64,000 bases of DNA from QHVT01 sp036399015 (GTDB lineage: Bacteria > Acidobacteriota > Thermoanaerobaculia > Gp7-AA8), in assembly GCA_036399015.1 (NCBI GenBank), contig DASWNW010000086.1:1-64000 (forward strand). The letters run 5' to 3'. This document shows positions 1 to 7,323 of this stretch, in pieces. Position 1 is the stretch's first letter, and every line of letters starts with the position of its first letter. Below the pieces are notes generated by a model. The model was given only the letters and a program-made list of their open reading frames with translations. It ran no database searches and had not been told where the DNA came from. Both the position numbers and the translations under genes were made by a program.

Positions 1-520
1 CGCCCGGCTGCGAGCGGGGGAAGAGATCGAAGATCCAGTCGAGGATCTTCGCGATGAGACGGCCCAGCCAGCGGAACATCGCGGCGATCGAGCCGCCGAT
101 CTGCTCGAGGAGCGGCGCCTCGCCCTGCACGGTCGTCGTGACGGAGCCGCCGCGCTCGAGCTCCTTCACTTCCTGCTCCGCGGCGACCTGCTCCAGCAGC
201 TTCGGATCGGATCGCGTGGCGGCGACGGCACCGCTGCCGCGCAGCTCGGCGATCGTCACCTCGAGCCGCTGCAGCAGCAGGAGCTCGGCGCGGGTCGACT
301 TCACGACCGCGTCGATGAGCGAGCTGTCGGCCTGGAACTCTCCACCCGCCCACTGCACCCGCGCGTCCTTCAGCGCCGCCGCCTCCGCCTGCGCCGCCTG
401 GAGCTGATTCGTGGCGATGAGCGTGTGCATCCGCTCGAGCGAGGCCACGTAGTCTTCGACCGGGATCGCGTGCGCGGCGGTGGAGAGCAGCAGCGCGGCC
501 GCGAGCAGGAGGCCTCTCAC
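1..520 (-). CDS. Secreted/anchored protein, 3' end outside window (partial)
   Basis: The reading frame starts at GTG 520 and runs off the left edge of the window. It begins with a signal peptide (RGLLLAAALLLSTAAHA), then a helical, Gln/Ala/Glu-rich region, and near the edge a hydrophobic amphipathic stretch (about residues 148-166, FRWLGRLIAKILDWIFDLF). Its GTG overlaps the TGA of the upstream membrane-protein gene (517-519), so the two are translationally coupled. In related genomes a protein of this shape in this context often carries a C-terminal DUF4129 domain; that part is not in the window, so the assignment is an inference only. Confidence 0.7.
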   Translation of the reverse strand, partial: MRGLLLAAALLLSTAAHAIPVEDYVASLERMHTLIATNQLQAAQAEAAALKDARVQWAGGEFQADSSLIDAVVKSTRAELLLLQRLEVTIAELRGSGAVAATRSDPKLLEQVAAEQEVKELERGGSVTTTVQGEAPLLEQIGGSIAAMFRWLGRLIAKILDWIFDLFPRSQPG

Positions 521-1329
521 GCCGCGCCCCGCAGTTCTTCGAACCAGGCGCGGAGGTCGTCGCCGCTCTCCTCCGCTCCCGCCTTGCGCACGTAGACGAC
601 GTGCGCGGCGATCCAGAAGGGTTCGACGAGCACGAGCGCGCCGGCGGCGAGCATCAGCGCGAAGCGGCGGTTGCCCGGGGTGAAGAGGAGTTGCCACTTC
701 GGCGCGTCGAAGCCGGCCACCGCGCCGGCGAGCCAGGTGCCGATCTGGAAGGCGGTGGCGAGATTCACGAGTGCGACGACGGCGCCGCAGAAGAGCACGA
801 AGAGCAGCGCGAAGAGGGTGCCGAGGCGGTTCGAGTAGCGGACGATCAGCGCGAAGGGGCGGGTCAGGCTCACCCGCTCGTTCAACTCGAGCGTGCCGAC
901 TGCGAGGCCCGCCACGAGCACCGCCACGACGAAGCCGGCGATGGTGAAGAGCGCGACGTAGCCGAGGAGCGTCGCGGCGGAGGCGGTGAGGATGTAGCTC
1001 GCCAGGGCGGCGGCCGGCACGCGCCACGTTTCGCGTCCCGGAGTGGTACCGCGCGAGGCGGCGATGCGGCAGGCGCGCGCGTAGACGGCGCGTCCCCAGA
1101 AGGCGAGGACGATCGTAAGCACGGTCATGTTCGCGGTGGCGCCGAGGAGGTTGCCGTAGCGGGCGGCGTCGGCGCCGACCTCGATGAGCTGGTCGAGGAA
1201 GAGCGCCTGCAGGAAGCGGTAGGGGAGCGAGGTCGCCATCAGCAGGCCGGCCCAGGGGGCGGCGGTCAGCGACACGACGTCGGCCGCTTCGTCGAGGACG
1301 GAGGTCGTGGAGAGCGGCGCCCGGATCAA
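517..1329 (-). CDS. Multi-pass membrane protein, unknown function
   Basis: 270-residue integral membrane protein with about five to six hydrophobic segments (for example GYVALFTIAGFVVAVLVAG and ALMLAAGALVLVEPFWIAA). The start is taken at TTG 1329 because it overlaps the stop of the upstream B-box gene (TTGA) and because homology-like sequence (VLDEAADVVSLTAAPWAG) begins right after it; the reading frame upstream of this point is a shadow of the zinc-finger gene. It is the middle gene of a three-gene operon with 4-base overlaps at both ends. No catalytic motif is visible. I do not recognise a specific family; such proteins often sit beside DUF4129 genes. Confidence 0.75.
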   Translation of the reverse strand: MIRAPLSTTSVLDEAADVVSLTAAPWAGLLMATSLPYRFLQALFLDQLIEVGADAARYGNLLGATANMTVLTIVLAFWGRAVYARACRIAASRGTTPGRETWRVPAAALASYILTASAATLLGYVALFTIAGFVVAVLVAGLAVGTLELNERVSLTRPFALIVRYSNRLGTLFALLFVLFCGAVVALVNLATAFQIGTWLAGAVAGFDAPKWQLLFTPGNRRFALMLAAGALVLVEPFWIAAHVVYVRKAGAEESGDDLRAWFEELRGAA

Positions 1330-1598
1330 AACAGTCCCGCGATGACGGCGCCGGTCCAGACCATGACGCGTGCGCCTGCGTAGAGAAGAAAGAGGGAGGC
1401 GGTCACGACACCGATCCAGGCGAAGACGGGAGAGCGCTCCCTCTTCGGTCCGCGCTTCGCGGCGAGGCATTGCGCGCAGTGCCAGATGCCGTCCCACTGC
1501 GTCGCGCATTCCTGGCAGAGCGTCTTCGTGCAGGACATGCAGCGCGCGAACGCCGGCCGCTGGTCGTGCACCGAACAACGCTGCGCGGCGGTGAGCAT
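1326..1598 (-). CDS. B-box-type zinc finger membrane protein
   Basis: 90-residue protein. Residues about 6-45 hold a B-box-like set of zinc ligands (C8, H11, then CMSC, CQEC, HCAQC), followed by a basic linker (AKRGPKRER) and one C-terminal membrane helix (FAWIGVVTASLFLLYAGARV). Start ATG 1598 is chosen because the zinc finger begins a few residues later; an earlier in-frame ATG would run into the aroQ promoter/leader region. In bacteria this B-box plus membrane segment arrangement is common but its role is not established; a protein-protein contact or membrane-tethered sensor role is plausible. First gene of the operon. Confidence 0.8.
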   Translation of the reverse strand: MLTAAQRCSVHDQRPAFARCMSCTKTLCQECATQWDGIWHCAQCLAAKRGPKRERSPVFAWIGVVTASLFLLYAGARVMVWTGAVIAGLF

Positions 1599-1619
1599 CG
1601 CCGCGCAGTTTAGCAACGA

Positions 1620-1648
1620 TTGACAGCCGGTGACGGTCCCGCTACCCT
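1620..1648 (+). promoter_or_regulatory. Sigma-70 type promoter of the aromatic operon
   Basis: Exact -35 hexamer TTGACA at 1620-1625, a 17-base spacer, and a GC-rich -10 TACCCT at 1643-1648. The predicted start of transcription falls at about 1655, only a few bases before the leader-peptide ATG at 1658, so the leader peptide would be read from an almost leaderless transcript. It also overlaps the upstream region of the divergent zinc-finger gene. Confidence 0.6.
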
Positions 1649-1657
1649 CGCCGCACA

Positions 1658-1708
1658 ATGAACTGCAACGCCCCCGCCTTCGCGTATTCGTACCGCTACT
1701 TTACGTAG
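1658..1708 (+). CDS. Phe/Tyr-rich leader peptide of the aromatic operon
   Basis: A 16-residue open frame, MNCNAPAFAYSYRYFT, then TAG. Five of the last nine residues are aromatic (Phe8, Tyr10, Tyr12, Tyr14, Phe15). It sits just after a good promoter and about 60 bases before a strong intrinsic terminator that precedes chorismate mutase and DAHP synthase. This is the layout of amino-acid attenuation: a ribosome stalled on Tyr/Phe codons when charged tRNA is scarce would favour an alternative fold and let transcription continue. The role is inferred; the composition and position are seen directly. Confidence 0.7.
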   Translation: MNCNAPAFAYSYRYFT

Positions 1709-1764
1709 CGCGGGGTCAACACTGCCCCGACGCGAGAAGGGGCATTCGACCGAACGGCAAATCG

Positions 1765-1795
1765 AACCTCTTCCCGCCTCGGGAAGAGGTTTTTT
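1765..1795 (+). terminator. Attenuator terminator that also holds the aroQ ribosome binding site
   Basis: Perfect 11-bp stem: AACCTCTTCCC (1765-1775) pairs with GGGAAGAGGTT (1781-1791), loop GCCTC, followed by a T run (1790-1795). The 3' arm contains GGAAGAGG, which is the Shine-Dalgarno for ATG 1800, so the hairpin can both stop transcription and hide the RBS. A competing fold is visible: 1732-1742 can pair with 1767-1777 (10 of 11 positions, one of them G-U, one A-C mismatch), and a hairpin at 1709-1732 next to the leader stop codon competes with that antiterminator. Confidence 0.75.
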
Positions 1796-1799
1796 GTTT

Positions 1800-2090
1800 A
1801 TGAGTCCAGTCGAAGCCGAAACGGAACTGAGGCGCCTGCGCGATGCGATCGACCGCGTCGACGAGGTGCTGGTCAAGCTCCTCAACCAGCGCGCCAAGTA
1901 CGCCGTCGAGATCGGGGAGCTGAAGGGCATCCTCGGGTTGCCGATCTACGCGCCGGAACGGGAGAAGGAAGTACTGAGCCACGCCGAGGCGACCTCCGAG
2001 GGGCCGCTCGACGCTGCCGCCGTCCGCCGGCTGTTCGAGCGAATCATCGACGAATCGAGAAGAGTCGAGCGCGAGTCCGCGCAGCGATAG
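1800..2090 (+). CDS. aroQ: Chorismate mutase, AroQ class
   Basis: 96 residues, the size of a free-standing AroQ (CM_2) all-helical chorismate mutase, which converts chorismate to prephenate at the head of the Phe/Tyr branch. The family signature is clear: LRDAIDRVDEVLVKLLNQR in helix 1 (Arg14, Arg31), KYAVEIGELK (Lys42) and APEREKEVL (Arg54, Glu55). Start ATG 1800 is preferred over the in-frame TTG 1794 because GGAAGAGG lies about 10 bases upstream of the ATG. It is followed 8 bases later by a DAHP synthase gene, so entry and branch-point enzymes are co-transcribed under the leader-peptide attenuator. Confidence 0.92.
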   Translation: MSPVEAETELRRLRDAIDRVDEVLVKLLNQRAKYAVEIGELKGILGLPIYAPEREKEVLSHAEATSEGPLDAAAVRRLFERIIDESRRVERESAQR

Positions 2091-2098
2091 GAGAACCC

Positions 2099-3112
2099 AT
2101 GGTCATCGTGATGCAGAAACATGCCCCCGAGGCGAGCATCGAGCGCGTCGTCGCGGAGCTCAGCTCGCGCGGCTTCGACGTCCACCGTTCCACCGGCTCC
2201 GACCAGACCGTCCTCGGCGTCGTCGGCCACGTCGAAACCATCGATCCGCGCGAGTTCGAGTTGTTCGAGGGCGTGCAGGAGGCGGTGCGCGTGAGCGAGC
2301 CGTACAAGCTCACCAGCCGCACGTTCAAGCGGGAGAACACCGTCGTGCGCGCGCGCGGAGTCGACATCGGCGGCGACAAGGTCGTGGTCATGGCCGGCCC
2401 CTGCACGATCGAGAACGAGGAGCAGATGTTCGAGACCGCGCGCCGTGTGGCCCGCGCCGGCGCGAGGGTCCTCCGCGGCGGGGCGTACAAGCCGCGCAGT
2501 TCGCCGTACGCCTTCCAGGGGATGGGCGTGGAGGGGCTGAAGCTGCTGCGCGCCGCGGGCGACGAGAACGACATGGCCACGATCTCAGAGGTGATGGAGA
2601 TCAGCCAGATCGACAAGATGCTCGAGTACGTCGACATCCTGCAGGTCGGCGCGCGGAACATGCAGAACTTCAATCTGCTGGCGGCGCTCGGGCAGATCCG
2701 GAAGCCGGTCCTCCTCAAGCGCGGGATGTCGGCGACGATCCAGGAATGGCTGCTCGCCGCCGAGTACATCATGAGCGGCGGCAATTACGACGTGATCCTT
2801 TGCGAGCGCGGCATCCGGACGTTCGAGACGTATACGCGCAACACGCTCGACATCTCCGCGATCCCGGTGCTCAACAAGCTCTCGCACCTGCCGGTGATCG
2901 GCGACCCGTCGCACGCGGTCGGCCGGCGCGACAAGGTCATGCCGCTCGCACGCGCCGTGGTCGCCGCCGGCGGAGACGGATTGCTGATCGAGGTGCACCA
3001 CGACCCCGAGAAAGCGGTATGCGACGGTCCGCAATCGCTCTACCCCGAACAATTCGCGCGGCTGATGGACGAATTGCGCATCATCGTGCCGGCGGTGGGG
3101 CGGAGGATTTGA
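2099..3112 (+). CDS. aroF: 3-deoxy-7-phosphoheptulonate (DAHP) synthase, type I-beta
   Basis: 337 residues, almost exactly the length of the Thermotoga maritima I-beta enzyme (338). It condenses phosphoenolpyruvate and erythrose 4-phosphate, the first step of the shikimate pathway. Residues 1-70 form the ferredoxin-like (ACT-like) regulatory domain typical of this type; the barrel follows. Visible motifs: AGPC at 99-102, GGAYKPRSSPYAFQG at 127-141, KRG at 207-209, DPSH at 269-272. The four metal ligands of the family are at the same numbers as in T. maritima (Cys102, His272, Glu298, Asp309). Second gene of the attenuated operon; the N-terminal domain suggests feedback inhibition by Tyr/Phe as well. 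Confidence 0.95.
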   Translation: MVIVMQKHAPEASIERVVAELSSRGFDVHRSTGSDQTVLGVVGHVETIDPREFELFEGVQEAVRVSEPYKLTSRTFKRENTVVRARGVDIGGDKVVVMAGPCTIENEEQMFETARRVARAGARVLRGGAYKPRSSPYAFQGMGVEGLKLLRAAGDENDMATISEVMEISQIDKMLEYVDILQVGARNMQNFNLLAALGQIRKPVLLKRGMSATIQEWLLAAEYIMSGGNYDVILCERGIRTFETYTRNTLDISAIPVLNKLSHLPVIGDPSHAVGRRDKVMPLARAVVAAGGDGLLIEVHHDPEKAVCDGPQSLYPEQFARLMDELRIIVPAVGRRI

Positions 3113-3197
3113 GCGCGTGCGCTCCGCTTATGGGGGCGGCACGAGCCACTCGAATCTCGCGGGCGGGTACGGCAGTTGCTCGCTTCGGTAGCACTCC

Positions 3198-3710
3198 ATG
3201 AACGCGGCGGCGCTGTTCCTGACCTCGATCGTCACGTTGTCGGTTGCGACGAACGTCGTGCTGATGATTCACAGTTACGTTCAGGGCGGCCGCCCATCGC
3301 GAGCTGCCGGCTTCGCGGCCCTGGCTCGCGTCCGTCGGCAGATCGCGGCCTACCTCATCGACGGATGCGTCTTGGTGATCCTGACGCTTCTTCTCGCGTC
3401 GACGTACGGTTCCGCGGCGGCTTTGGTGTCGCCAATCGTGTTCTTCATCTTCGCGTTTCTTTATCCGCTCGTCCTCTACAGGTTCGCTGCACGAACCTGG
3501 GGCCAGATGGCAATGAAGCTTCGCCGCCCGATGGCTCGGTCGTTCAGCGAGACGGCGGCCGCGCGAGCGGTCCTCGCGTTCCTGCTGACCGTCTACGGCT
3601 TCCCGTTCGGGTTCTTATGCGCGCTCGTTGACGCCGAGCGCCGGACCATCGACGAGAAGATCGTCGGTTTGCGGTTCTCGACGGAGGGGACGGGCGAGCT
3701 GACGGCGTGA
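3198..3710 (+). CDS. RDD family membrane protein
   Basis: 170 residues with four hydrophobic segments. The RDD-type signature is present in RRQIAAYLIDGCVL (about 46-59), where Arg and Asp lie in the first core helix, and the domain ends with the usual TIDEKIVGLR-like motif (TIDEKIVGLRF). RDD proteins are small inner-membrane proteins of mostly unknown function; some act as Na+/H+ antiporters or accessory factors. The start ATG 3198 is followed by an extra N-terminal helix before the RDD core. It stands alone between the aromatic operon and a lipoprotein gene. Confidence 0.8.
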   Translation: MNAAALFLTSIVTLSVATNVVLMIHSYVQGGRPSRAAGFAALARVRRQIAAYLIDGCVLVILTLLLASTYGSAAALVSPIVFFIFAFLYPLVLYRFAARTWGQMAMKLRRPMARSFSETAAARAVLAFLLTVYGFPFGFLCALVDAERRTIDEKIVGLRFSTEGTGELTA

Positions 3711-3737
3711 AACTGCCGCGCGCTATCATCCCGCCCC

Positions 3738-4340
3738 GTGCGCCGCTATCTCCTTGCCTTGATCCTCCTCGCCAGTTGCGCCCCCGCGCCCGCTCCGGTT
3801 GGACCGCCGGTCGCGCCCGCGCCGCCACTGCCGTCCGCCGCGGCGCCGGCGGCGGAGGAGGCGGTCACCGGGACCGTCTACGTCACCGCCTCCGCGCTCA
3901 ACGTGCGGGCGGAGCCGTCGACGCAGGCGGGCATCGTGGCGACGGCGAAGCGGGGGGCGGCGCTGGCGGTGCTGGCGAACGGGAACGGGTGGCTGAAGGT
4001 GCGGCTCGCGAACGGCCGCGAGGGGTGGGTGGCGGAGCGCTTCGTCGGGACGCAGGCGGAGACGAAAAAGTCGGTGAAGCGCGACTGCGAGTCGGATTAC
4101 TCGTTCATCCAGACCCCGACGCTCTCCTTCACCGAGCAGGACGCCCACGGGCTGGTGGTGGTCGAGGCGACGGTGAACGCGAAGGGCGTGGTGACGTCGA
4201 CGAAGGTCATCTCGAACAACACCGGGGACAGGAACGCCGGCGCGGTCGCGGAGCGGGAGATCCGCTCCGCGAGGTTCTCACCGCCGATGAGGAACTGCCA
4301 GCCGCGGTCGTTCATCTTCACGTACCGGCGAACGTTTTAG
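3738..4340 (+). CDS. Lipoprotein with SH3b domain and TonB-like C-terminus
   Basis: 200 residues starting at GTG 3738. A lipoprotein signal (LALILLASC, Cys14) is followed by a Pro/Ala-rich linker to residue 45. Residues about 46-105 are a bacterial SH3 domain (VYVTASALNVRAEPST, WLKVRLANGREGWV), a fold that commonly binds cell wall. Residues about 125-200 resemble a TonB C-terminal domain (VVEATVNAKGVVTSTKVIS, IRSARFSPP). The combination suggests an envelope protein that ties peptidoglycan to a TonB-like partner; that role is inference. It is followed after 9 bases by another lipoprotein gene. Confidence 0.75.
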   Translation: MRRYLLALILLASCAPAPAPVGPPVAPAPPLPSAAAPAAEEAVTGTVYVTASALNVRAEPSTQAGIVATAKRGAALAVLANGNGWLKVRLANGREGWVAERFVGTQAETKKSVKRDCESDYSFIQTPTLSFTEQDAHGLVVVEATVNAKGVVTSTKVISNNTGDRNAGAVAEREIRSARFSPPMRNCQPRSFIFTYRRTF

Positions 4341-4349
4341 CGAAAGCAC

Positions 4350-4991
4350 ATGAGAAATCCCTGCTCGCCGATCGTCCTCGCCGCTGTCTTCATTGCGGCC
4401 GCGGCCGGATGCAAGCCGGCGCGCGTCGTCAGTCCGCGTGACGCCGCGCCAGCGCAAGCACATACGGTCACCCCGCCGCCCATTCTGTCCCCCACGGAGA
4501 TTCTCGACTTCGATCCGCAGCCCGATCCCGAGGCGGCGCGGTTGTGGCGCCGGCTCATGGCGGGAGAGCGGGGGACGGTGCGGGCCGAGCTTGCCGCGCG
4601 CTACGAGGCGCAACGGTACCGTGCCGCGGCAGCGTTCGTGCGGGCGGCGGGTGAAGCGGAAAAGGGGGTCCCTGCCGAGCGATGGCTTCCCGAACTGCTG
4701 CAGACTGACCTCGGGCCCGGCGTGATCCGCGGGTGCGATCGCTACGACTCGAACGTCATACGCCCGATCCTCGAGCAGATGTTTCGTCTCACGACTGCCA
4801 GTCGCTACCTTGAGGCGCGCGACGCCGGGCTCTCGGGGATGCAGGAGGTGGGGCGCCTCTGTCCGCTCGTCGTCCAGACCGCGTTCGCCACGATCGCGGC
4901 GGCGGCGGAACGCAAACCCGTTTCGGACGAGGAGTTCGAGCTCGCCCGGCGAGCCACGATCACGGGCGACATCGGATGGACCAGTTTGTGA
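4350..4991 (+). CDS. Hypothetical lipoprotein
   Basis: 213 residues with a lipoprotein signal (IVLAAVFIAAAAGC, Cys21), a Pro-rich linker, then a largely helical domain from about residue 55. I do not recognise a family. The last 16 bases overlap a second small frame (ATG 4976) that continues with similar helical composition, so the gene may be a frameshifted or two-part unit. Confidence 0.65.
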   Translation: MRNPCSPIVLAAVFIAAAAGCKPARVVSPRDAAPAQAHTVTPPPILSPTEILDFDPQPDPEAARLWRRLMAGERGTVRAELAARYEAQRYRAAAAFVRAAGEAEKGVPAERWLPELLQTDLGPGVIRGCDRYDSNVIRPILEQMFRLTTASRYLEARDAGLSGMQEVGRLCPLVVQTAFATIAAAAERKPVSDEEFELARRATITGDIGWTSL

Positions 4992-5179
4992 CGCAGGGCG
5001 GTGTCACGGCCTACCAGTTTGCCGCGCTTCATCTGCTGGATCAGGGCGATCCGGCCTCTGCGGTCGTGGCAGCGGAGTTGGGCGTCGCGCGTGAAAAGAA
5101 GACGTTCCCGAATTCCGTCGGATCGAAGATCGTAGGCATTGCAGACAAGGCCTGGAAGGCGCTCGAGGGACGGCGATGA
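4976..5179 (+). CDS. Small helical protein, or frameshifted tail of the lipoprotein before it
   Basis: 67 residues in the -1 frame relative to the preceding lipoprotein, starting inside it (ATG 4976). The sequence (AYQFAALHLLDQGDPASAVVAAELG) looks like a helical-repeat hairpin. It has no signal peptide of its own, although its upstream partner is secreted, which favours a frameshift or a single original gene. No family recognised. Confidence 0.45.
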   Translation: MDQFVTQGGVTAYQFAALHLLDQGDPASAVVAAELGVAREKKTFPNSVGSKIVGIADKAWKALEGRR

Positions 5180-5183
5180 CGCC

Positions 5184-5245
5184 GGTTCCTCGGGTTCCTC
5201 GGCGTAACCGCACCCGAGGAACTCCGAGGAACCGAGGAACCCCGC
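5184..5245. repeat. Inverted array of GAGGAAC-type words
   Basis: Left arm 5184-5204 repeats GGTTCCTCG; right arm 5209-5245 repeats its complement CGAGGAAC. The arms can fold into an imperfect hairpin between two convergent genes (lipoprotein unit and DUF4097 gene). The same words recur at 22.9 kb and 28.2 kb. Confidence 0.8.
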
Positions 5246-5249
5246 GCCC

Positions 5250-6707
5250 TCACTCCTTGTCGATCGTGATGTTCCCGTTCGCGTTCGTCAGGTCGAGCTG
5301 GCAACCGCCGCGGCCGATGGTGCCGACGAGCGTGTTCTCATTCACGCCGTTCGTCGTCACCGGGAGGGCGCTCTTGATCGACCCGAACGAGGTGCGGGCG
5401 TTGACGCTGTAGCTCGAGCCTGCCGGCACCGACACCTTGATCGGGCTGAAGTTCGTGCGCAGCGCGACGGGGCGGCAGCCGGTGCCGCGGAGGCCGGCGA
5501 CGGAGATGGCGCCGTTCGAGTTCTCGACCCGCACCGGGCCGCCGGCGCCGTCGATCTTCACCCAGCCGAAGCTCGAGCGGACCGTCGCGGCATTGCCCAT
5601 CTCGTTCAGCGTCACGTTGCCGTTCTGGTTGTCGACCGTCGCCGCGCCGCGCACCCGGTCCGCCTGAACGTCGGCGAAGCGGGTGGTGGCGGTGAACGCG
5701 CCGGTGATGTCGCTGACCTTGATGCTGCCGTTGCTGTTCTTCACGGTCGCCGCGCCACTGACCTTGCTCAGCGTCACGGCGCCGAAGGCCGTCTCGACGA
5801 CCGCGGCGCCGGAGATGTTCGTCGCCTCGACCCCCGAGTTGCTGCCGTCGACGGTGAGGGTGCCGCCGACCGTGTTCACGACCACGGAGCCGAACGAGTT
5901 CCGCACCGTCGCCGCGCCGCCGACGTTCGCCAGTTCGACGCGGGCGTTGCTGGTGGTGACGTCGGCGCCGCCGCGCACCGTCGACGCCTTGACGTTCCCG
6001 AACGTGCTGACGGCCTTGAGGCCTCCGCCGATGTCGACCACGTCGATCGAGCCGTTCGCGTTCGTGATCGTGGCGCCGCGTCCGACGTTCGACACCTCCA
6101 CCGACCCGAAGCGATTCGTGACGGTGAGGGCGCCGTCGACTTTCTCGACGTCGATCGAGCCGTTCTGGTTGTGGACCGTGAGGTCGCCGCGGTTCGTCTT
6201 GACGTCGATCGAGCCGAAGGAGTTCGAGAGGGTGTGCGCGCCCCGTCCGTCGAAGAAGGAGATCGAGCCCTGCTTGTTCTCGATCGTGCTGGACGCGCCG
6301 AGGCCGCGCGCGTCGATGTTGCCGAAGCTGTTCCGCGCCGTCACCGGCGCGTTCGCCGGCACCGTCACCGTCATGTCGACGGAGTACGACACGTGCCCGA
6401 ACATCTTCTTCACCTCGGGGATCGTCGTCGTGATGCTCACGCCCGACGGGCTCTCGGTCGTGGTGATGCGGATGGCCTTGCCGATCTCGTCGTCGGACGA
6501 GCGGATGACCGCACGCACCTGCACCTGCGAGCTGTCGTGCGTGCGGAGGGTGAGGTCGCCCGCCGCGTGCTGAATCGTGACGCGTCCGCCGCTGAACGTG
6601 GCGTTCTTGCCGTAGCGGGTTTCGAAGCGCGACTCGTCGTCCTCTGCCAGGAGAGGCAGGGCGAGGAGCAGCGAGAGTGCGAGGAGCAAATTACGGAGTC
6701 GAAGCAT
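5250..6707 (-). CDS. Secreted DUF4097-type beta-strand repeat protein
   Basis: 485 residues: signal peptide (LLLALSLLLALPLLA), then an N-terminal strand region and from about residue 115 to 415 a long run of roughly 20-residue repeats. The repeats alternate between an NGSI type (NANGSIDVVD, NQNGNVTL) and an FGSV type (NSFGSVVV, TTFGNV), each ending in a Val/Ile-rich strand, as expected for a right-handed beta-helix of the DUF4097 class. It is the third gene of a sigma factor/anti-sigma operon and its start overlaps the anti-sigma gene by 17 bases, so it is probably an envelope-stress or surface target controlled with them. Function unknown. Confidence 0.85.
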   Translation of the reverse strand: MLRLRNLLLALSLLLALPLLAEDDESRFETRYGKNATFSGGRVTIQHAAGDLTLRTHDSSQVQVRAVIRSSDDEIGKAIRITTTESPSGVSITTTIPEVKKMFGHVSYSVDMTVTVPANAPVTARNSFGNIDARGLGASSTIENKQGSISFFDGRGAHTLSNSFGSIDVKTNRGDLTVHNQNGSIDVEKVDGALTVTNRFGSVEVSNVGRGATITNANGSIDVVDIGGGLKAVSTFGNVKASTVRGGADVTTSNARVELANVGGAATVRNSFGSVVVNTVGGTLTVDGSNSGVEATNISGAAVVETAFGAVTLSKVSGAATVKNSNGSIKVSDITGAFTATTRFADVQADRVRGAATVDNQNGNVTLNEMGNAATVRSSFGWVKIDGAGGPVRVENSNGAISVAGLRGTGCRPVALRTNFSPIKVSVPAGSSYSVNARTSFGSIKSALPVTTNGVNENTLVGTIGRGGCQLDLTNANGNITIDKE

Positions 6708-7323
6708 GGGAGTCCTCCCGCAGCACGTCGTGCAAGGTGATCTGCTTTTCGGTGTACATGGCCAGCAGTTGCTTGCGGAGGTGCGCGTTCTGTCGGTTCT
6801 GTTCGATGTTCGCCTCGCATTCGGCGATGGCGTCGTCGAGCAGCATCAGTTTTTCCTTGTACGAGACGATGAGCGGTGATTCGGCGGCGTCGAGCTTGTC
6901 GTCGGTGAGTCGCTCGAGTTTCTCGATGGCGGCGACGTGCTCCCGCTCCGCCCGTTCGACGTCGTCGAGGGCGGTGATGCGCAGGATGTCGCTGTCGAAC
7001 GCTGCCTCGTGCGTCTGCACGCGCAGCGCGTAGAACATGGTGCCGCCGAGGGCAAACGTGAGGACCGCGGCGGCGGCGAACGAACGGAAGCGGCGAACGG
7101 GACGGCGGCGCTGCTCGTCGCGGATCGAGCGCTCGATCCGGGGCCAGAGCATGTCGTTCGTCCAGGACATCTGCATCGAGCGGGCGGTTGCGGAGATGTC
7201 GTTCCACGACGCCAGCTTTTCGGCGCAGGCAGGGCAGTCCTGCGCGTGGCGCTCCGCCGTCTCCATGGCGAGCGGCGAGGCGTCGAAAAGAAGGTCGTCG
7301 AGCTGACTGCACGTGACGTTCAT
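6691..7323 (-). CDS. Zinc-binding anti-sigma factor
   Basis: 210 residues. Residues 1-60 carry a ZAS-type motif, HAQDCPAC (His, Cys, Cys), that binds the sigma factor; one membrane helix follows (FAAAAVLTFALGGTMFYAL, about 81-100); the periplasmic part is a charged coiled coil (ERAEREHVAAIEKLERL onward). ATG 7323 overlaps the sigma factor stop as ATGA, so the pair is co-translated. Known biology of the family: the cytoplasmic ZAS domain holds the sigma factor until a signal releases it; here the periplasmic coiled coil would be the sensor. The signal is not evident. Confidence 0.85.
   Translation of the reverse strand: MNVTCSQLDDLLFDASPLAMETAERHAQDCPACAEKLASWNDISATARSMQMSWTNDMLWPRIERSIRDEQRRRPVRRFRSFAAAAVLTFALGGTMFYALRVQTHEAAFDSDILRITALDDVERAEREHVAAIEKLERLTDDKLDAAESPLIVSYKEKLMLLDDAIAECEANIEQNRQNAHLRKQLLAMYTEKQITLHDVLREDSHASTP

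Noticed and set aside
601..1383. 260-residue plus-strand frame opposite the first membrane protein
   Set aside because: Shadow frame rich in Glu, Arg and Gly, no family; minus strand encodes membrane helices and overlapping starts.
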